A program made the translations under genes and the position numbers. 64,000 nucleotides of DNA from JANYHF01 sp963732765 (GTDB lineage: Bacteria; Pseudomonadota; Alphaproteobacteria; Rhizobiales; Hyphomicrobiaceae): NCBI GenBank assembly GCA_963732765.1, contig CAVTAS010000010.1:372001-436000 (forward strand), in the 5' to 3' direction. Shown piece after piece: positions 7,833-19,329 of this stretch. Every line of letters begins with the position of its first letter. Position 1 is the first letter of the stretch. The notes under the pieces were generated by a model that saw only the letters and a list, made by a program, of their open reading frames with translations, did not search any database and had not been told where the DNA came from.

Positions 7833-9275
7833 TCAATCCACCTCCGCGTGCACTCCGATACCCAAATCGCGCATCTTTTTGCGCAACGTGTTGCGGTTGA
7901 CGCCGAGCAGATCGGCTGCCTTCAGCTGATTGCCGCGCGTTGCCACCAGGGCGGCCCGCAGCATCGGGGCTTCCACTTCGCGCAACATGCGCTCGTGCAG
8001 TCCGGGTGGCGGCAAAACGCCGTCCTTGCGGGCGAATTCGCCGCGCAGCCAGCCTTCCACCAGAGCCGCCAGCGGCTGGTCCGTCAAATCGGCGGCGGCT
8101 GGTGCGCTCTGCACCGCCTCGCTCAATTGGGCGGCCACCAGATCTGCCGAGATCGTCTCCTGGGCGTGGATCGCCACCAATCGCAGCACCACGTTCTCAA
8201 GCTCGCGCACGTTGCCCGGCCAATTGTAGGCCATCAGCCGTTCCAGCGCGCCGGTCTCGATCGAGCGTTCGGGTAGCCCTGCCTTGGTGGCGCCTTTCAG
8301 GAAGTGTCGCACCAAATCAGGAATGTCCTCGCGGCGCTCGCGCAGGGGCGGCAGCCGTAGCGGCACGACGTTGATGCGGTAGTAGAGGTCCTCGCGGAAC
8401 AAGCCGTGCGCAATATGCTGGCGCAGATCACGATGGGTCGCGGCCACGATACGCACATTCGACTTCATCGAAGTGCGCCCGCCGACGCTCGTGTATTCAC
8501 CCTCCTGCAGCACGCGCAGCAAGCGGGTTTGCGCCTCCATCGGCATGTCGCCGATCTCGTCCAGCAGCAGTGTCCCGCCCTCGGCCTGTTCGAAGCGTCC
8601 GACCCCGCGGTTGAGCGCGCCGGTGAACGCACCCTTCTCGTGCCCAAACAGCTCCGCCTCGATCAGGTCGCGCGGGATGGCCGCCATGTTCAGAGCCACA
8701 AAGGGCCCGTTGCGGCGCTTGGAATGGCTGTGCAAAGCGCGCGCCACCAGTTCCTTGCCGGTGCCGGACTCGCCCGTGATCATCACGGTCAGATCCGTCT
8801 GGGTTAGGCGCGCCAGGGTACGATAGATCTCCTGCATGGCCGGGGAGCGGCCGATCAACGGACCCTGGTCGCCTGCGCTGTCGTCGTTGGCTGGTCGCGC
8901 CATTGACTTGGGCGCCTGCAGCGCCCGTTCAAGCACCGCCAGCAGGTTGTTGAGATCGAACGGCTTGGCCAGGTAATCGAAAGCGCCGAGTTCGGCCGCT
9001 GTCACTGCGGTTGCCAATGTCGAATGGGCTGACATCACGATAATCGGCAATTCCGGCCTGATCTTGCGGATGCGCGGTATGAGATCGAAGGCGGTACCGT
9101 CAGGCATATAGACGTCGGTCACCACCGCTTCGCCTTCGCCCGCCGCCACCCATTGCCACAGCGTCGAGGCGGTGCCTGTGATGCGCGCAGAATGTCCTGC
9201 CCTGGCCAGCGCTCGCGTCAGCACGGTGCGCATCGAGGCGTCGTCGTCGGCAACCAGGATCGAGCCGGTTCTCAT
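7833..9275 (-). CDS. ntrC: Nitrogen regulatory response regulator NtrC (sigma-54 activator)
   Basis: NtrC is phosphorylated by NtrB and activates sigma-54 promoters under nitrogen limitation. The 480 residues show a receiver domain (ILVADDD near the start, phospho-aspartate in VVTDVYMPDG, conserved lysine in LAKPFD). A central AAA+ domain follows with Walker A GESGTGKE and the sigma-54 contact loop GAFTGA. The C-terminal Fis-type helix-turn-helix is GNQLKAADLLGVNRNTLRKK. The start overlaps the ntrB stop by four bases. Unlike many rhizobia, no ntrY-ntrX pair follows; the next gene is convergent yqgE. Confidence 0.97.
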   Translation of the reverse strand: MRTGSILVADDDASMRTVLTRALARAGHSARITGTASTLWQWVAAGEGEAVVTDVYMPDGTAFDLIPRIRKIRPELPIIVMSAHSTLATAVTAAELGAFDYLAKPFDLNNLLAVLERALQAPKSMARPANDDSAGDQGPLIGRSPAMQEIYRTLARLTQTDLTVMITGESGTGKELVARALHSHSKRRNGPFVALNMAAIPRDLIEAELFGHEKGAFTGALNRGVGRFEQAEGGTLLLDEIGDMPMEAQTRLLRVLQEGEYTSVGGRTSMKSNVRIVAATHRDLRQHIAHGLFREDLYYRINVVPLRLPPLRERREDIPDLVRHFLKGATKAGLPERSIETGALERLMAYNWPGNVRELENVVLRLVAIHAQETISADLVAAQLSEAVQSAPAAADLTDQPLAALVEGWLRGEFARKDGVLPPPGLHERMLREVEAPMLRAALVATRGNQLKAADLLGVNRNTLRKKMRDLGIGVHAEVD

Positions 9276-10393
9276 GTCGTTACCTCGTTGGATGGGGCCA
9301 TCGGCAACAGTACGCGGAACACGGTCCGGCCGCGCATACGCTCGGTCTCAATCAAACCGCCGTGCTCGCTGACGATTTGCGCCGAGAGCGCCAAGCCAAG
9401 GCCGGTGCCGCTTGGCTTGGTCGACACGAACGGTTCGAACAGGTGCGGCACGATCTCTTCGGGAATGCCCGGCCCGTTGTCCTCGACCGCTATCAGCAGC
9501 GGCAAGGCGATGCGCTGGCCAGTTCCACGGTCGGTAATGGCGACGCCAGTATGAAAGGCGGTCCGCAGCCAGATTTGCGGCTTGTCGGAATGTTTGGTTG
9601 CCGCCTCAACGGCGTTCTTGACCAGGTTCAGCACCGCCTGCACCAGGCGGTCGCGATTGCCGATGACTGGCGGCAACGAGGGGTCGTACTCTGCCGAGAT
9701 CCGCAAACCAGCAGGCGCCGCGGCGGTCGCCAGACTGCGCACATGGTCCAGCACGCGATGGATGTTCACTGGTTCGGTGCCGCCGCTTGGCGCTGCCCCG
9801 AAAGTCAGCATGCGATCGAGCAGCGCTGCAATGCGATCGATTTCGGAGCAGATGAGTTGGGTCAAAGCTTTGCTCTCGGCGTCGAGGCCAGGCTCCAGCA
9901 ACTGCGCCGCTCCGCGCATGCCGGCGAGCGGATTGCGGATTTCGTGCGCGATGACGGTGGCCAGGCCGGACACCGACCGACCGGCATTACGGCGTCCGAA
10001 CTGGCGCTCCAGCTGCCGGGCCGTGGACCGTTCATGCAGCGTTAGCAGGATCGATCCATCGCCATCGGACAGCGGCCCGGCGAAAACCTCGACATCCTTG
10101 TGCTCGCCGATCCGGGGGGAGGCGATTTCAAGCCCGTTAAGACTCGAGGACCGCCCACTGCGGCGCGCCTGCCCGATCAGTGCCAGGACCGGATGATCCG
10201 GAGGCACAAAGGCCGATAGCGGCTTGCCGGCGAGACGGGAGAGGCTGGTCTGAAAGAACTCCTCCGCCGCCGGGCTGGCATAGGTGATGATGTCCTGCTC
10301 ATCGAGCACCATCAGGGGGAACGGCAGTTGCTCGATCAGGCCGGGCGGCGCTGGGCGTGCGAACGGTGCAAGGGCGGCGCGGGAACGGCTCAC
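9272..10393 (-). CDS. ntrB: Nitrogen regulation sensor histidine kinase NtrB
   Basis: NtrB responds to PII proteins and controls the phosphorylation of NtrC. The 373-residue product has no membrane segments and is cytoplasmic. It begins with a PAS-like domain (about residues 20-130), then the phospho-acceptor H-box VIAHEIRNPLAGMRGAAQLL, the N-box NLVKNAVEA and the G-box VEDNGPGIPEEI. It sits between dusB and ntrC with four-base overlaps at both ends, the classical nifR3-ntrB-ntrC operon of Alphaproteobacteria. That arrangement makes the assignment firm. Confidence 0.97.
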   Translation of the reverse strand: MSRSRAALAPFARPAPPGLIEQLPFPLMVLDEQDIITYASPAAEEFFQTSLSRLAGKPLSAFVPPDHPVLALIGQARRSGRSSSLNGLEIASPRIGEHKDVEVFAGPLSDGDGSILLTLHERSTARQLERQFGRRNAGRSVSGLATVIAHEIRNPLAGMRGAAQLLEPGLDAESKALTQLICSEIDRIAALLDRMLTFGAAPSGGTEPVNIHRVLDHVRSLATAAAPAGLRISAEYDPSLPPVIGNRDRLVQAVLNLVKNAVEAATKHSDKPQIWLRTAFHTGVAITDRGTGQRIALPLLIAVEDNGPGIPEEIVPHLFEPFVSTKPSGTGLGLALSAQIVSEHGGLIETERMRGRTVFRVLLPMAPSNEVTT

Positions 10394-11385
10394 GCTGCGG
10401 CCTCTTGGGTATGTGCGAACAGCTCGGTGAGGCTGGTCTCAATCGCCGGGATGCTGTCGCTCTCGCACAGCCGCTTGCGCCAGGATTTGGCGACCGGCCC
10501 CGCGCCCAGCATGCGCGTGACATAACTACCGAAGTGCTTGCGCATGTTGCGGAGCCCAAGCTCGCAGCCATAAACATGGAGCATAGACGCAAAATGCCGC
10601 CGAATGATCTCGGCGCGCGCGTCCAGGGACGGATCGCCGGGGTCGCGGCCGCTCGCGATGAATTGCGCGGCGCGCCCTGGCAGCCAAGGCTGGCCGTAAC
10701 TGCCGCGACCGATCATCGCGCCGTCCGCCCCTGAGGCGGCAAGGCTTGCGGTCACATCGGCAAGGCTCTCAATATCGCCATTGACGATCACGGGAATGCG
10801 CACGGCGTCTTTGACCTTGCGGACAAAGGTCCAGTTGGCCTTGTCCTTGAAGAATTGGCAGCGCGTGCGGCCGTGCACCGTGATCATTCGGATGCCGGCC
10901 TCTTCCGCGCGCTTGGCGATTTCGGGCGCATTCAGGCTGCCATGGTCCCAGCCCATGCGCATTTTCAAAGTCACGGGCACCTTGACCGCGCCGACGGTCG
11001 CTTCAATCAACTTGAGGGCATGATCGGGTTCGCGCATCAGTGCCGAACCCGACAGTCCGCCGGTAACTTCGCGCGCTGGGCAGCCCATGTTGATGTCAAT
11101 GATGTCGGCGCCCATCGCCTCGGCGGCGCGCGCTCCCTCTGCCATCCAATGCTGTTCGCGGCCGATAAGCTGTATTACAAAGGGCCCGTGATCGGACCGC
11201 ATCGCTTTGCGCAGCAGATCACTGCGCTGGCGCACGAACGGCTCGCTGGCGACCATCTCGCAGACCACCAGACTTGCGCCCGCTTCCTGCGCCAGGTCAC
11301 GCATCGGCTTGTCCGAAACGCCGGACATCGGCGCCAGAACGACGGGTGTGTTGAACTGGAAGGGGCCGACACGGAAGGCGCTCAT
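10390..11385 (-). CDS. dusB: tRNA-dihydrouridine synthase B (NifR3)
   Basis: A flavoenzyme that reduces specific uridines in tRNA to dihydrouridine. The 331-residue TIM-barrel protein shows VVLAPMSGVSDKPMRDL, the catalytic cysteine loop NMGCPAREVTGGLSGSALM, the FMN-site ITVHGRTRCQFF, IPVIVNGDI and GADGAMIGRGSYGQPW. The C-terminal helical domain follows. It is the first gene of the dusB-ntrB-ntrC operon and is divergent from ispDF; the 216 bases between the start codons should hold both promoters. The older name nifR3 comes from this position in front of ntrB. Confidence 0.97.
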   Translation of the reverse strand: MSAFRVGPFQFNTPVVLAPMSGVSDKPMRDLAQEAGASLVVCEMVASEPFVRQRSDLLRKAMRSDHGPFVIQLIGREQHWMAEGARAAEAMGADIIDINMGCPAREVTGGLSGSALMREPDHALKLIEATVGAVKVPVTLKMRMGWDHGSLNAPEIAKRAEEAGIRMITVHGRTRCQFFKDKANWTFVRKVKDAVRIPVIVNGDIESLADVTASLAASGADGAMIGRGSYGQPWLPGRAAQFIASGRDPGDPSLDARAEIIRRHFASMLHVYGCELGLRNMRKHFGSYVTRMLGAGPVAKSWRKRLCESDSIPAIETSLTELFAHTQEAAA

Positions 11386-11601
11386 TGGGTCGCAAACTCA
11401 TTTTGCTTATTTTCTGTGCATAAGGTAGTCCATGCCCAAGAAATGCGCAATAACTGAGATTGGTAGCCTGCTGCCGTTAACGCCGTCGCAAAAGCTGCTG
11501 TTGGTTGCTCCACACGCGATGATCCGCCCACTGGCAGGCGCCCGCGTTCCGTGGCAGACCATTACGCGGTCCAAGTCCTGCCGCCCGGAGCCCTCCCCAA
11601 C

Positions 11602-12795
11602 ATGCGAGCCGCCGCTGTCATTGTTGCTGCCGGCCGAGGCACGCGCGCTGGCTCGCACGAGCTGCCCAAACAGTACCACCCGATCAACGGCAAGGCGATG
11701 TTCCGGCACAGTATCGATACCTTCGCGCAGCATGCCGGAATTTCCGCCATCCAGGTTGTGATCCATCCAGATCACAAGGAAATGTTCCTGACCCAGACGC
11801 GCGGGCTGAATGCCCCGTTGCTGCCGCCAGTTGCAGGCGGGCCTGAGCGACAGGCCAGCGTGCTCGCCGGCCTGGAGGCGCTGGAACCACATGAGCCCGA
11901 GCGCGTGCTGATCCACGATGCGGCCCGTCCTTTCGTCAGCGACGATATTATCCAGAGGGTTCTCGACGGCCTAGAGACGCGCAACGCAAGTATCGCCGCG
12001 CTGCCGCTCACCGACACGTTAAAACGGGCAAGCGCCATCAATACGATCTCGGCCACCATCGAGCGCGGCGGCCTGTGGCGGGCGCAAACGCCGCAGGGCT
12101 TCCGCTACGGGGACATTCTGGCCGCGCATCGCAAAGCGGACCGGGCGGGCCGGCACGATTTCACCGACGATGCGGCCATTGCCGAATGGGCGGGCATGGA
12201 CGTGGGACTGGTCATGGGATCGGAGAACAACCGCAAAATGACGACGTCGGAGGATATCCGCGCGGCTCAGGCGCCCGAAATGGGCTGGCCCGATATCCGC
12301 ACGGGCTCGGGCTTTGACGTACATCGCTTCACCAGCGGCGATCACGTCATGTTGTGCGGCGTGCGCGTCCCGCACGAGTTCGGCCTCGAAGGGCATTCCG
12401 ACGCCGATGCGCCACTGCATGCGCTCACCGACGCGCTGCTCGGCTGCATTGGTTCAGGCGACATCGGTTTGCATTTTCCGCCCAGCGAAGCGCGCTGGAA
12501 AGGGGCGAACTCGGCCATTTTCCTCGCCGAGGCCGTTCGGCTGGTTCGCGAACGCGGCGGTCGCATCACAAACGTTGACTTGACTGTGTTGTGCGAACGC
12601 CCCCGCATCGGCCCGCATCGCGAGGCCATGCGCACCCGCATCGCGGACATCCTGGGCATTGGCGTCGACCGCACCAGCGTCAAGGCGACGACTACGGAGC
12701 GGCTCGGCTTTACCGGTCGCAGCGAGGGGCTGGCCGCCATGGCGACCGCAACCGTCCTGTTGCCGCCGGCCCGCTCGGCTATGCTCGAAGGCTGA
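11602..12795 (+). CDS. ispDF: Bifunctional MEP-pathway enzyme IspD/IspF
   Basis: The fused protein carries out two steps of the MEP isoprenoid pathway: CDP-methylerythritol formation (IspD) and cyclisation to MEcPP (IspF). The IspD half shows VIVAAGRGTRAGSHELPKQY and HDAARPFV. The IspF half begins near residue 238 with RTGSGFDVHRF, the metal and substrate motifs GHSDADAPLHALTDALLG and DIGLHFPPS, and KATTTERLGFTGRSEG. The start at 11602 is preceded by CGGAG; an upstream in-frame start lacks family sequence. IspDF fusions occur in Alphaproteobacteria and Campylobacterota, and this location facing dusB is typical. Confidence 0.97.
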   Translation: MRAAAVIVAAGRGTRAGSHELPKQYHPINGKAMFRHSIDTFAQHAGISAIQVVIHPDHKEMFLTQTRGLNAPLLPPVAGGPERQASVLAGLEALEPHEPERVLIHDAARPFVSDDIIQRVLDGLETRNASIAALPLTDTLKRASAINTISATIERGGLWRAQTPQGFRYGDILAAHRKADRAGRHDFTDDAAIAEWAGMDVGLVMGSENNRKMTTSEDIRAAQAPEMGWPDIRTGSGFDVHRFTSGDHVMLCGVRVPHEFGLEGHSDADAPLHALTDALLGCIGSGDIGLHFPPSEARWKGANSAIFLAEAVRLVRERGGRITNVDLTVLCERPRIGPHREAMRTRIADILGIGVDRTSVKATTTERLGFTGRSEGLAAMATATVLLPPARSAMLEG

Positions 12796-12885
12796 GCACA
12801 ACTTCCGCCACGGAGTTGCCGCAACACGCAAATCGCTAAAGAGTGACCTCAGGAGCGCCGATAGCGGCGCGAACGAGGTGTGGCC

Positions 12886-13359
12886 ATGGGACAATTCGCC
12901 GAAGTTGATCCGAGTTCAGCCTCTCAGATTGCCGCCACGTCGGCCGCATGCTGCATGGCTTTGCGTGCGCGCCGTATGAGCCGCATCATCACGCGCATCT
13001 ACGACGAGGCGCTGCGTCCGATCGGTTTGACGGCCAGCCAGTTCACGCTGCTGACCCAGGTGGCGCAGCAAAACGGCATCACCGCAGCCGAGATCGGCTT
13101 CGACCTCGATATCGAGAAATCAACTTTGAGCCGCAATCTCAAGCGTTTGGTATCGCTGAAGATGATCGATATGGACCCGCCCGCCGGTCGGCGCGGACGT
13201 GGACTGCATTTGACGCCCGCGGGCGAAAAAGCGATCCAGACTGCCTTCCCGATCTGGCGCACGACGCAGGAGCGCGTTGAAGGCGCGATGGGCGACCAGA
13301 GCACCGATACCTTCGATAAACTGTTGGATTCGGCTGAGAAACTGTTCGCGGCCGCGTAG
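12886..13359 (+). CDS. MarR-family transcriptional regulator
   Basis: A 157-residue winged-helix regulator. The DNA-binding core runs from LTASQFTLLTQVAQ through EKSTLSRNLKRLVSLKMIDM (recognition helix) and the wing PPAGRRGRGLHLTPAGEKA. Two cysteines (ACCMAL) near the N-terminus could sense ligands or oxidants, but this is speculation. ATG at 12886 is seven bases after GAGG; a GTG six bases upstream is an alternative. It lies 90 bases downstream of ispDF and is followed by a strong intrinsic terminator. Its target genes are unknown; the mutA operon just downstream is a candidate by position only. Confidence 0.9.
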   Translation: MGQFAEVDPSSASQIAATSAACCMALRARRMSRIITRIYDEALRPIGLTASQFTLLTQVAQQNGITAAEIGFDLDIEKSTLSRNLKRLVSLKMIDMDPPAGRRGRGLHLTPAGEKAIQTAFPIWRTTQERVEGAMGDQSTDTFDKLLDSAEKLFAAA

Positions 13360-13388
13360 GTTTTCCGACGCAATCGCCAAGTTGTGTC

Positions 13389-13419
13389 GACCCGGCAGGT
13401 TCTCTTGCCGGGTCTTTTT
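13389..13419 (+). terminator. Intrinsic terminator after the MarR gene
   Basis: A perfect 9-bp stem (GACCCGGCA paired with TGCCGGGTC) with an 8-base loop is followed directly by five T residues. It lies 30 bases after the MarR stop and separates that gene from the mutA operon. Confidence 0.92.
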
Positions 13420-13512
13420 GTTTGGCCAGCAGCTGTGCGGCAACTCGCCATTGACCGGCCGCGCCGGGGTTGCGACAGTCCCCCGCAACTCGCTTGGCTC
13501 CGGCCATCTCGC

Positions 13513-14934
13513 ATGGCGCACCCGATGACTATTGACGTCCCCAACAGCAGGTTTGCCTCCAGCACCCGAGCCGACTGGTTGCGTTTGGCTGGCGCTGCCG
13601 CGACGACCAGTTACCGCACTTATGATGGGATCAACGTTCATCCGATCCCGCCGGCGGCTCCTGACGCGCCCTGGTCGGGGCAAGGCCGCTCCAACCCCAA
13701 AGGTTGGGACGTCCGAACGGTTCATACAGGCAGTGATCCCAGAGCCGTTCGCCGTGCCATCGCCGAGGATATCGGAGCGGGCGCAACCTCCATCGTGCTG
13801 CAGCTGGCTACGCCCGGCCAATTCGGCCTCGCGCCCCGTTACGAAGCCATCGCAGCCGCCTTGGACGGACTGCCGCTCGACCGCCTGTCGGTCGGCTTTA
13901 AGGCCGGCGACCAGTATTTTGGCGCGGCGCAGTGCCTGCTCGGCTTGTGGGATGCGACTGGACGCGCCGCTATCACGGTGCGTGGGGCCATTCATGCCGA
14001 CCCGCTCGGCACGCTTGCTCGCACCGGCGCGCTGGAGTCCGGGCTCTGGCCGGCGCTGGAGTTGCTGGGTCAGTTTGTCGACAGCAGTCTGGTCAGCTGG
14101 CCGAACGTTCGCCTTTTGTTGGCCGACGGCGCGCTTTATCACGATGCCGGTGCGTCTGAGGCCCAGGAATTGGCGGCGATGCTAGCGACCGCGGTGGAAT
14201 ACCTCCGTGTCATGAACTTCGAAGGACTATCAGCCAACGACATATTCCCGCACCTCACGGTGGGGCTGGCTGCCGACGCCGATTTGTTTCTGACTATCGC
14301 CAAGCTGCGTGCGGCCCGTGTGTTGCTGGCGCAGGTGACTGAGGCGTGTGGGGCTGCGGGCGCATCCGAGCACATCGACTTGTGGGTAAAAACCTCGCAA
14401 CGGATGCTGACAATCAGCGCCCCTCACACCAACGTACTGCGCAATTCCATTGCGGCGCTGGGCGCGGCGCTCGGAGGGGCCGACAGCATTACCGTCGTGC
14501 CGCACACATTTGCCGCCGGAGCGCCCGACGCCGCCGCGCGCCGCCTGGCCGTCACCACGCATGCGTTGCTGCGGGACGAAAGTGCGATGGCCAATGTCCT
14601 CGATCCCGCCGCCGGCAGCGCACAAATCGCTGGTCTTACCGAGGCGCTCGCCACCCGTGCCTGGACGTTGTTCCAGGCCATCGAGGCCAAAGGCGGCATG
14701 GCGCGGGCGCTGTTGGCAGGATCGGTGCAGGCCGATATCGCCAAGACCGCCGCCCAGCGCACTGCCGACCTGACGGCCAGAAAGTTCGCCATTACGGGCG
14801 TGACCGCGTTTCAGGGTGCGGAAGAACGCGCACCGCTGTCGCCCCATCCTCCGGCCGCCCACATCGAGCGCGCCGAAACCCGCATTGCGCCGATGCCCGT
14901 GCGCCGGTTGTCGGAACCCTTTGAAACCGCATGA
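13513..14934 (+). CDS. mutA: Methylmalonyl-CoA mutase small (beta) subunit
   Basis: Non-catalytic partner of MutB in the adenosylcobalamin-dependent conversion of methylmalonyl-CoA to succinyl-CoA (propionate and branched-chain catabolism, ethylmalonyl-CoA pathway). The 473-residue product matches the MutA barrel: TYDGINVHPIPPAAPDA, GWDVRTVHTGSDPRAVRRA, VNF-like VMNFEGLSANDIFP and LWVKTSQRMLTISAPHTNVL. It lacks the B12-binding domain and its DxHxxG motif. The start may be 13513 or 13525; neither has a clear ribosome binding site. Its stop overlaps a possible start of the GFA-type gene. The catalytic subunit is 1.1 kb downstream, separated by two unrelated genes, which is unusual because mutA and mutB are normally adjacent. 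Confidence 0.92.
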   Translation: MAHPMTIDVPNSRFASSTRADWLRLAGAAATTSYRTYDGINVHPIPPAAPDAPWSGQGRSNPKGWDVRTVHTGSDPRAVRRAIAEDIGAGATSIVLQLATPGQFGLAPRYEAIAAALDGLPLDRLSVGFKAGDQYFGAAQCLLGLWDATGRAAITVRGAIHADPLGTLARTGALESGLWPALELLGQFVDSSLVSWPNVRLLLADGALYHDAGASEAQELAAMLATAVEYLRVMNFEGLSANDIFPHLTVGLAADADLFLTIAKLRAARVLLAQVTEACGAAGASEHIDLWVKTSQRMLTISAPHTNVLRNSIAALGAALGGADSITVVPHTFAAGAPDAAARRLAVTTHALLRDESAMANVLDPAAGSAQIAGLTEALATRAWTLFQAIEAKGGMARALLAGSVQADIAKTAAQRTADLTARKFAITGVTAFQGAEERAPLSPHPPAAHIERAETRIAPMPVRRLSEPFETA

Positions 14935-14951
14935 CCACAAGAGGCCCTGCC

Positions 14952-15440
14952 ATGTCCGAGTCCCGCACACCTATTCTCACCGGCGGCTGCCAATGCGGCA
15001 ACGTCCGCTACGCGCTGTACGCCATGCCGGAAGGCACCAGTATCTGCCACTGCCGCATGTGCCAAAAGGCGACCGGCGGCGCCTATGCCACGCTGGTACC
15101 GAGCGCGCCGGAACACTTCGCCTGGACGCGCGGGACGCCGGGTACATTCGCCTCCTCCAACATCGCCACACGTGACTTTTGCCGCGATTGCGGCACGCCG
15201 CTCACCTACGTCGGTCCCTCCGGCCGCGTCAGCGTGACTTACGGCAGCCTGGACGAGCCGGGGCACGTGACGCCAACGCTGCAATTCAGCATCGAGAGCC
15301 GCCACGCCTGGGTCGATTTCATCGCCGATCTTCCAGGCACGCGGACGGACGAGGAACTGACGCCGCGTCAGATCCTGGAAATGGGGAACCATCAGCATCC
15401 CGACCATGAGACGGGGGCGGATTGGAAGGCAGGGATGTAG
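14952..15440 (+). CDS. GFA (glutathione-dependent formaldehyde-activating-like) zinc protein
   Basis: A 162-residue zinc-binding protein of the GFA/CENP-V family. The cysteine set is easy to see: GGCQCGNVRY, ICHCRMCQKATGG and FCRDCGTPL, which bind the two zinc ions of this fold. The family was named for a proposed glutathione-formaldehyde activity that is doubted for most members, so no reaction should be inferred. ATG at 14952 follows GAGG at 14941; an earlier ATG at 14931 overlaps the mutA stop. It lies in the same direction inside the mut gene run. Confidence 0.92.
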   Translation: MSESRTPILTGGCQCGNVRYALYAMPEGTSICHCRMCQKATGGAYATLVPSAPEHFAWTRGTPGTFASSNIATRDFCRDCGTPLTYVGPSGRVSVTYGSLDEPGHVTPTLQFSIESRHAWVDFIADLPGTRTDEELTPRQILEMGNHQHPDHETGADWKAGM

Positions 15441-15475
15441 TCTACTGGTTTGAGCCCCATGAAGGAGCCGATGTC

Positions 15476-16056
15476 ATGAGCCTCGCCGAGAAACCACGTC
15501 AGCCTCGAATGACGACGGCAGAATTTTTCGATTGGGCCGGCGATGGGCACCAAGGAAAGCAGGAATTGGTCAGCGGTCGCATACGGTCCATGGCGCCGGC
15601 CAGCTCGTTTCACGGCATGCTGCAGCTCCGGCTTGGCGCAATCGTCGATGGTCGACTAGCCTCCAGATTTCCAGCTTGTCGCGGCGGTACCGAAGTGGGC
15701 GTCGTGCCGAAGTGGGATCCTAAGCACAACGTTCGCGTGCCCGATCTGACTGTGACGTGCTCCCCGCTGACGCCCGGTGAGAAAAACTTCCCCAATCCAA
15801 TACTCATTGTTCAGATTATGTCGCCAACAAATGAAGAGGATACCTGGGAGAGCATCCAGGCTTGCGCAACAATTCCCTCCCTCAACGAAATTGTCGTCGT
15901 CGAGTCTACGAAGGTGCAGATTAGCCTTTTTCTGAAACAGGTCGATGGCATTTGGCCCGACGATCCTGTCATAGTCGAAGCTGGCGGAACTGTAGCCATC
16001 AAGACCTTGGACCTTGAGTTTCAAATCGACGATCTCTACCGAGGCGCTGCATTCAA

Positions 16057-16060
<4 letters not shown>
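15476..16060 (+). CDS. Uma2-family (DUF820) endonuclease-like protein
   Basis: The 194-residue protein has the Uma2 layout, a PD-(D/E)XK-like nuclease fold: MTTAEFFDWAGDGHQGKQEL, LVSGRI, a strand with the acidic site NVRVPDLTVTC, then LIVQIMSPTNEED. In typical members the last segment reads like VVEVLSPS and its Glu is catalytic; here the aligned residue is Gln. The activity may therefore be lost or changed. Codon and base use in the second half are more AT-rich than in mutA and mutB, which suggests acquisition. AAGGAG precedes ATG at 15476. The stop overlaps the GTG of mutB (GTGA), so the gene is embedded exactly at the mutB start. Confidence 0.8.
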
Positions 16061-18223
<2,163 letters not shown>

Positions 18224-18225
18224 TC

Positions 18226-18591
18226 ATGTCGCAAGCCTGGCTCACCCTAATCGGCCTGACGCTGGATTTCCTCGGCATTCTACTGTTTGCAAACGAATGG
18301 TGGGCGGCACTGAAGGCGGAACGCGTCGAAGCCGAACTTGAGGCGCGTAAAGCCATGTTCAAGCCCAACCCGATGATGCCGGGCAGCGGCATCCCCAACC
18401 AGGCGGTGTTCGACTGGATGCGCGAGCAATCCGAGGCGCGCCAACGCCAGTACCGCACGGCCGAAGCCCGCACAGCACGCTGGCAATTCTATCTGATCGC
18501 CCTGATACTGGTGGCCGTCGGTTTTCTGTTCCAGCTGGCGGGTGCATTCCCTGGCTGCTGTTCCATCATTGGCATCCAGCCCACGGGTTGA
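18226..18591 (+). CDS. Small two-helix membrane protein of unknown function
   Basis: I do not recognise this 121-residue protein. A hydrophobic segment lies at residues 5-22 (LTLIGLTLDFLGILLFA) and another at about 86-106 (FYLIALILVAVGFLFQLAGA). Between them is a charged helical stretch rich in Glu, Arg and Gln, with a PMMPGSGIPNQ turn. The layout suggests an inner-membrane hairpin with a loop of about 60 residues. It begins three bases after mutB and its stop lies just before the pcp start, so it is probably translated within the same transcript. Confidence 0.75.
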   Translation: MSQAWLTLIGLTLDFLGILLFANEWWAALKAERVEAELEARKAMFKPNPMMPGSGIPNQAVFDWMREQSEARQRQYRTAEARTARWQFYLIALILVAVGFLFQLAGAFPGCCSIIGIQPTG

Positions 18592-18596
18592 GGACG

Positions 18597-19286
18597 ATGA
18601 AGCGCTCGCCACTCCGTGTCCTGGTCACCGGCTTTGGTCCGTTTCCCGGCATCGTCGAGAACGCCAGCGAGGCCTTCGCGCCACTGTTCGCCTTTCGCGC
18701 GCCTGAGCGGTTGCCAGATGTGCAAACCGCCTGCGCCATTCTGCCCACCCATTGGCACGCCGTGCCGCGGCTGCTGCACCATCTGCTTCTTGAGGTGCAA
18801 CCGCATATTTGCCTCCACTTCGGCGTGCAGGGTAACGCGCAAGGCCTGGTGCTGGAAACCATCGCGCGCAACAGGGCTGTGGAACGCGCCGATGCCGCCG
18901 GCCTGCTGCCACCAAGCGCTACCCTCGACGCTGGTGCGCCCTTTGTGCTGGTGCCGCCATCGGGCCCCACGCGGCTGCTGACACGCGCGCGCCAGCAAGG
19001 CGTGCCGATCGCCCCTTCAGTCAACGCAGGCGAGTATCTGTGCAATTCGCTGTTCTTCCATTCGCTGCTGGCCGCGCGACGCATGGCGCAGCCCCGGCTG
19101 GTTGCCTTCCTGCATCTGCCGGTTCGGGTTGGCGGAGCGGGCCTTGCCGAAGAGGACGCGCTGAACGCTCACAGTTTGCCACTTGAGGCCGCGCTCGCCG
19201 GCGCCACATACGTACTAGAGGCGATGACGGAGCAATTTTCCTCCGGAGTGGCGCGGAGTGGCACAGGATTTGCTGTTGCCCAATAG
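18597..19286 (+). CDS. pcp: Pyroglutamyl-peptidase I (C15) homologue
   Basis: C15 peptidases remove N-terminal pyroglutamate from peptides in the cytoplasm. The 229-residue protein shows VLVTGFGPFPGIVENAS at the start, the segment LETIARNRAV corresponding to the catalytic Glu region, AGEYLCNSLFFHSLL around the catalytic cysteine, and FLHLPVRVGG where the family has its catalytic histidine. ATG at 18597 is preferred over a TTG nine bases upstream; GAGG lies close to it. The C-terminal 30 residues are less conserved. It follows the small membrane protein with a six-base gap. Confidence 0.85.
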   Translation: MKRSPLRVLVTGFGPFPGIVENASEAFAPLFAFRAPERLPDVQTACAILPTHWHAVPRLLHHLLLEVQPHICLHFGVQGNAQGLVLETIARNRAVERADAAGLLPPSATLDAGAPFVLVPPSGPTRLLTRARQQGVPIAPSVNAGEYLCNSLFFHSLLAARRMAQPRLVAFLHLPVRVGGAGLAEEDALNAHSLPLEAALAGATYVLEAMTEQFSSGVARSGTGFAVAQ

Positions 19287-19329
19287 CTGTCTCGAAGCGA
19301 GACAGGCTGTGTGCAGTGAGCCGAGCGCC